Positions 61,737 to 64,000 of a stretch of DNA of 64,000 nt are shown piece after piece. Origin of the DNA: Tolypothrix bouteillei VB521301 (GTDB lineage Bacteria > Cyanobacteriota > Cyanobacteriia > Cyanobacteriales > Nostocaceae); contig NZ_JHEG04000001.1 in the NCBI RefSeq assembly GCF_000760695.4, forward strand, positions 7,563,617 through 7,627,616, written 5' to 3'. The position numbers and the translations under genes are program-made. A model generated the notes under the pieces. The model made no database searches. It worked only from the letters and a program-made list of their open reading frames with translations, and had not been told where the DNA came from. Within the stretch, counting starts at the first letter, position 1. Every line of letters begins with the position of its first letter.

Positions 61737-62952
61737 GTTGACGCGTCGATCTCAGTAAACCAGTGGTTTGGTGTGCGGTAAGTTTACCTGTTTTGTGAAG
61801 ATTATCCAATTGCTGAGAGGCTTCATTGGCAATTGTTGTCTGACCCGATTTTAAAGCCGCTACCTGAATCTGACTCAGGAGTTCCCCTGTAAGCAGAGGA
61901 TCGTGTGTCAAGGTGAGTTCGGTACTGTAGCGATTGATATCCCAGCAAAGGCGATCGCGATCCACCTCTTGATTAACTTGCTGTGCTTCTCGATAGGAGG
62001 GAGTCACTTGCAGTGAAAGAGCAGGAGAAGGAGAGGGGGAAGATGATAACTGAACTTGGGCGATCGCGTAATTCCCTGGTAGTTGATTTGCACTCAATGC
62101 AGGTACTTCTAAAGCCAACAGTACATCTGTGGCAGTATCTACTCGTAAGTTTCGTAGGTGAATCTCTTGGGAGGTGGTTTCTGTCAAAGGAAGGTAATCA
62201 GGACGTAACCGACAGCATCTTTTCAGCTTAACTCCGGTTGCCAAATTCAAATTCAAAGTCGCGTCTGTCACTGCAATTGCTTGTACAGCCTGCAACCGCT
62301 CTTGAAGTTGGGGCGTCAGCAACGTTGGATTATCTGCATACATGAATGTTCCTTGTCCGCGATCGCTCAAGCTGACGAGTAAGGCTGAATTAAAATCGGC
62401 AGCATTTCCCAATCCTACCGTACATAAGCTGATGCCATCTTCTGCCATTTTCTTGGCTTGCTCGATCAAAATGGCTGCATCCTCCAAAACCGCTCCTTGT
62501 CCGGTCGTTGGATGTCCATCTGTAATTAAAATTCCTACCCTTGCTCTGCCAGTATCTGAAGATAATTCAGACTGAATCCAACTCAAAGCTAGATCTGTCC
62601 TGGTGACTCCTTCAGCAACTAACTTCTTGAGAACAGACTGTAGCTGGTCAAGTTGACTGTTTTGCAGATTTTGTACCAGAGGAGTTACCCAATCTGCAAA
62701 GCTAGCAATAGAAAGGCGATCGCTTGCTCGTAACTGAGCCGCTAACGCCTGAGTTGCTGCTTTTGCCCCTTCCCACTTTTCACCTTGCATTGATGCACTA
62801 GTGTCTAGAGCAATTGCCAATTGCAATGGTAAGTTTGCCGCTTGTCTTGGGGTATCGCCTGACGACGGTAAAATCCGAACTCGCAGAATATGTTCTGAGA
62901 GTTGCGAACTCACTTTAGCAGGGCGGTCCCAGTCAAGTTGCAAGTTGAACAT
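61720..62952 (-). CDS. von Willebrand factor A domain protein, GvpN partner candidate
   Basis: 410 aa from the ATG at 62952 (MFNLQLDWDRP). A vWA domain fills about 40-230 with an intact MIDAS: DTSAS near residue 52, the Thr in GVTRTDLAL, and Asp in ITDGHPTTG. A beta-rich C-terminal part resembles other stand-alone bacterial vWA proteins. In AAA+/vWA pairs such as CbbQ/CbbO the vWA protein presents substrates to a MoxR-type ATPase. GvpN, of that type, is 0.6 kb upstream on the same strand, so a GvpN-vWA pair is likely. 15 bases separate it from the coiled-coil gene. Confidence 0.9.
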   Translation of the reverse strand: MFNLQLDWDRPAKVSSQLSEHILRVRILPSSGDTPRQAANLPLQLAIALDTSASMQGEKWEGAKAATQALAAQLRASDRLSIASFADWVTPLVQNLQNSQLDQLQSVLKKLVAEGVTRTDLALSWIQSELSSDTGRARVGILITDGHPTTGQGAVLEDAAILIEQAKKMAEDGISLCTVGLGNAADFNSALLVSLSDRGQGTFMYADNPTLLTPQLQERLQAVQAIAVTDATLNLNLATGVKLKRCCRLRPDYLPLTETTSQEIHLRNLRVDTATDVLLALEVPALSANQLPGNYAIAQVQLSSSPSPSPALSLQVTPSYREAQQVNQEVDRDRLCWDINRYSTELTLTHDPLLTGELLSQIQVAALKSGQTTIANEASQQLDNLHKTGKLTAHQTTGLLRSTRQLNYEL

Positions 62953-62967
62953 AACACCCAAAATAAT

Positions 62968-63240
62968 CTAGTAACGCCGCATCTCGTTCAAGAACTTGTT
63001 TTGATATCGTAAAAACTCTTGGCGTGATTCTTGAGAACGGCGCTTGTGGTCTGCATGAATATCCTTCCGCAAATTCTCAAGTTCCTGAATCCGATGCTGT
63101 CGATCTTTGAGAAACTCGCCTTGATATCTGAGATACTCGGTGTGCCATTCCTTAAAGCGACGTTCACCATCCCGCACCAGCATTTGTCGATAGTGTTCGT
63201 GAGATAGTAAGTGCGGAGGAACATTAGAAAGATCTGCCAT
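62968..63240 (-). CDS. Small charged coiled-coil protein with internal repeat
   Basis: 90 aa from the ATG at 63240 (MADLSNVPPHLL). The rest is a highly charged helix with two related segments 40 residues apart (EYLRYQGEFLKDRQ and EFLRYQNKFLNEM). The helix with regularly placed aromatic residues recalls GvpC repeats. Its position between gvpN and the vWA gene supports a gas vesicle-associated role. Homology is not established. Confidence 0.65.
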   Translation of the reverse strand: MADLSNVPPHLLSHEHYRQMLVRDGERRFKEWHTEYLRYQGEFLKDRQHRIQELENLRKDIHADHKRRSQESRQEFLRYQNKFLNEMRRY

Positions 63241-63346
63241 GATTAAAGACCTCAAAGTAAAGGGTCATGGAAAGGAATCAGAAGGTTAAGAAGCTTATGA
63301 AATTCTTCTTCAGCTTAGCTTGCCCTCTGCCTCCTGTCTTCTAGTA

Positions 63347-63535
63347 CTATACCCGTTTCCATTGCTTGCTCAACCATTGCCTCCGAGCTTCACCAGCTAG
63401 CATTTTCGCTGTAGCACCATGAGCGCGGGCGCGATCGCTCGCTGACAAGTCCAAACGGCTTAAAGTTTGGCAAGCCCGGAAACTAGCGATCGTTGCACCT
63501 GTACGAACTTGGCGCATGGTACGAATGAGAATCAC
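63347..63535 (-). CDS. Small basic protein coupled to gvpN
   Basis: 62 aa, GTG start. The start overlaps the gvpN stop as GTGA (63532-63535), strong evidence of coupled translation. Basic and helical (DRARAHGATAKMLAGEARRQWLSKQWKR). No family recognised. Confidence 0.6.
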   Translation of the reverse strand: MILIRTMRQVRTGATIASFRACQTLSRLDLSASDRARAHGATAKMLAGEARRQWLSKQWKRV

Positions 63536-64000
63536 CGTTTCACCTCCGAACGTTTAGTACTGGCTGTGCTTGCTGTTGGCAGTTCTTGAAACAAATCCTG
63601 TAGAATTAGCTTTGATTCGTTTACAGGCAGTTTAGAACGAGAAAGTAAGACATCCATACAGATATCTCGAAAGTCACTACTCTTGATATGCACGGGAATA
63701 TTTTGGTTTTTGCAGACTTTAGCAACAATTAAACAAGCCCGCAAACCTGAAGCCCTTTCATTTTTTGTGCGCTGCTGAAAACACTTGACCAAATGGACGA
63801 TGAGTAGGGCATCCTTACGAGCCAACCCTGCTTTTTGGATGAGAATTTCCTGTTGGGTTGTCTCGTCTGGTTCGGGAATATCTATTGTGACTAAGCGATC
63901 CATGAGAGCGTCTTGAGTAGCGTGTACCCCGCAATACTCCTCTGGATTGGAGGTAAATATGGCGCGGAACTCAGGATGGACGCGAATATATTCCTGGCGA
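63532..64000 (-). CDS. gvpN: Gas vesicle protein GvpN (MoxR-type AAA+ ATPase), 5' part outside the window
   Basis: The last 156 codons of GvpN; the frame stays open to the window edge. The visible part starts at RQEYIRVHPEFRAIFTSNPEEY (sensor region), followed by GVHATQDALMDRLVTIDIPEPD and the C-terminal helical lid. GvpN is an AAA+ ATPase needed for vesicle widening and maturation and is related to CbbQ/NorQ. Walker A and B lie beyond 64000. Downstream genes in the same direction: the 62-aa protein, the coiled coil, vWA and FHA. Confidence 0.93.
   Translation of the reverse strand, partial: RQEYIRVHPEFRAIFTSNPEEYCGVHATQDALMDRLVTIDIPEPDETTQQEILIQKAGLARKDALLIVHLVKCFQQRTKNERASGLRACLIVAKVCKNQNIPVHIKSSDFRDICMDVLLSRSKLPVNESKLILQDLFQELPTASTASTKRSEVKR

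Noticed and set aside
1..64000. tRNA, rRNA or other structured RNA genes
   Set aside because: Reading both strands of the gene-free stretches I saw no cloverleaf, rRNA or riboswitch pattern I could support; a covariance-model scan would be decisive.

Overview
The window looks like chromosomal DNA of a filamentous, probably heterocyst-forming cyanobacterium (Nostocales such as Scytonema, Tolypothrix or Calothrix relatives). Pointers are the many GCGATCGC (HIP1) octamers, heptanucleotide tandem repeats, several Uma2-family genes, KaiC-like and kinase-FGE proteins, and gas vesicle (gvp) genes arranged as in bloom-forming cyanobacteria. No rRNA, tRNA or CRISPR array was seen.

Left part (1-20.6 kb), mixed housekeeping and accessory: an unknown protein with a strong terminator, an orphan SsuA-type binding protein, a wrecked multicopper oxidase, cysK, two groups of small unknown genes, a luciferase-like oxidoreductase, a Uma2 gene, hypAB, penicillin-binding protein 2, a probable operon of a starch-binding/SGNH/DUF1796 fusion protein plus an acyl-CoA ligase, a REP-associated transposase (RAYT) with matching REP palindromes scattered over 7.5 kb, and a pair of signalling genes (histidine kinase, KaiC-like ATPase).

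Middle part (21-45.2 kb), the most interesting: a hybrid histidine kinase, a two-domain AAA+ protein with a dead first half and a ClpB-like second half, three CDC48-like double-AAA ATPases, a Ser/Thr kinase fused to an FGE/SUMF1 domain whose C-terminus has the codon signature of a diversity-generating-retroelement variable region, a small GvpC-like coiled coil, a radical SAM protein with a coiled-coil partner, a LamG/low-complexity protein, a double ArsA-type ATPase, and the gas vesicle accessory block gvpJ-K-F/L-G-V-W, with gvpV inverted.

Right part (45.8-64 kb): two tandem giant cytoplasmic-looking LamG plus seven-bladed-propeller proteins, a VapBC-like toxin-antitoxin pair with a decayed antitoxin duplicate, two Uma2 genes, a truncated phosphoesterase, a GNAT acetyltransferase, then an FHA / von Willebrand A / small coiled coil / 62-aa protein / GvpN (MoxR-type AAA+) run that leaves the window. 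gvpN is thus separated from gvpJ by about 18 kb. No gvpA or full-length gvpC lies in the window.

Inference: the window holds an expanded gas vesicle-like locus in which assembly factors are combined with several AAA+ remodelers, an ArsA-like ATPase, a GvpN/vWA pair, phospho-signalling parts (kinase, FHA) and giant surface-type scaffolds. Whether it makes true gas vesicles or another GvpA-family particle cannot be decided from this window.
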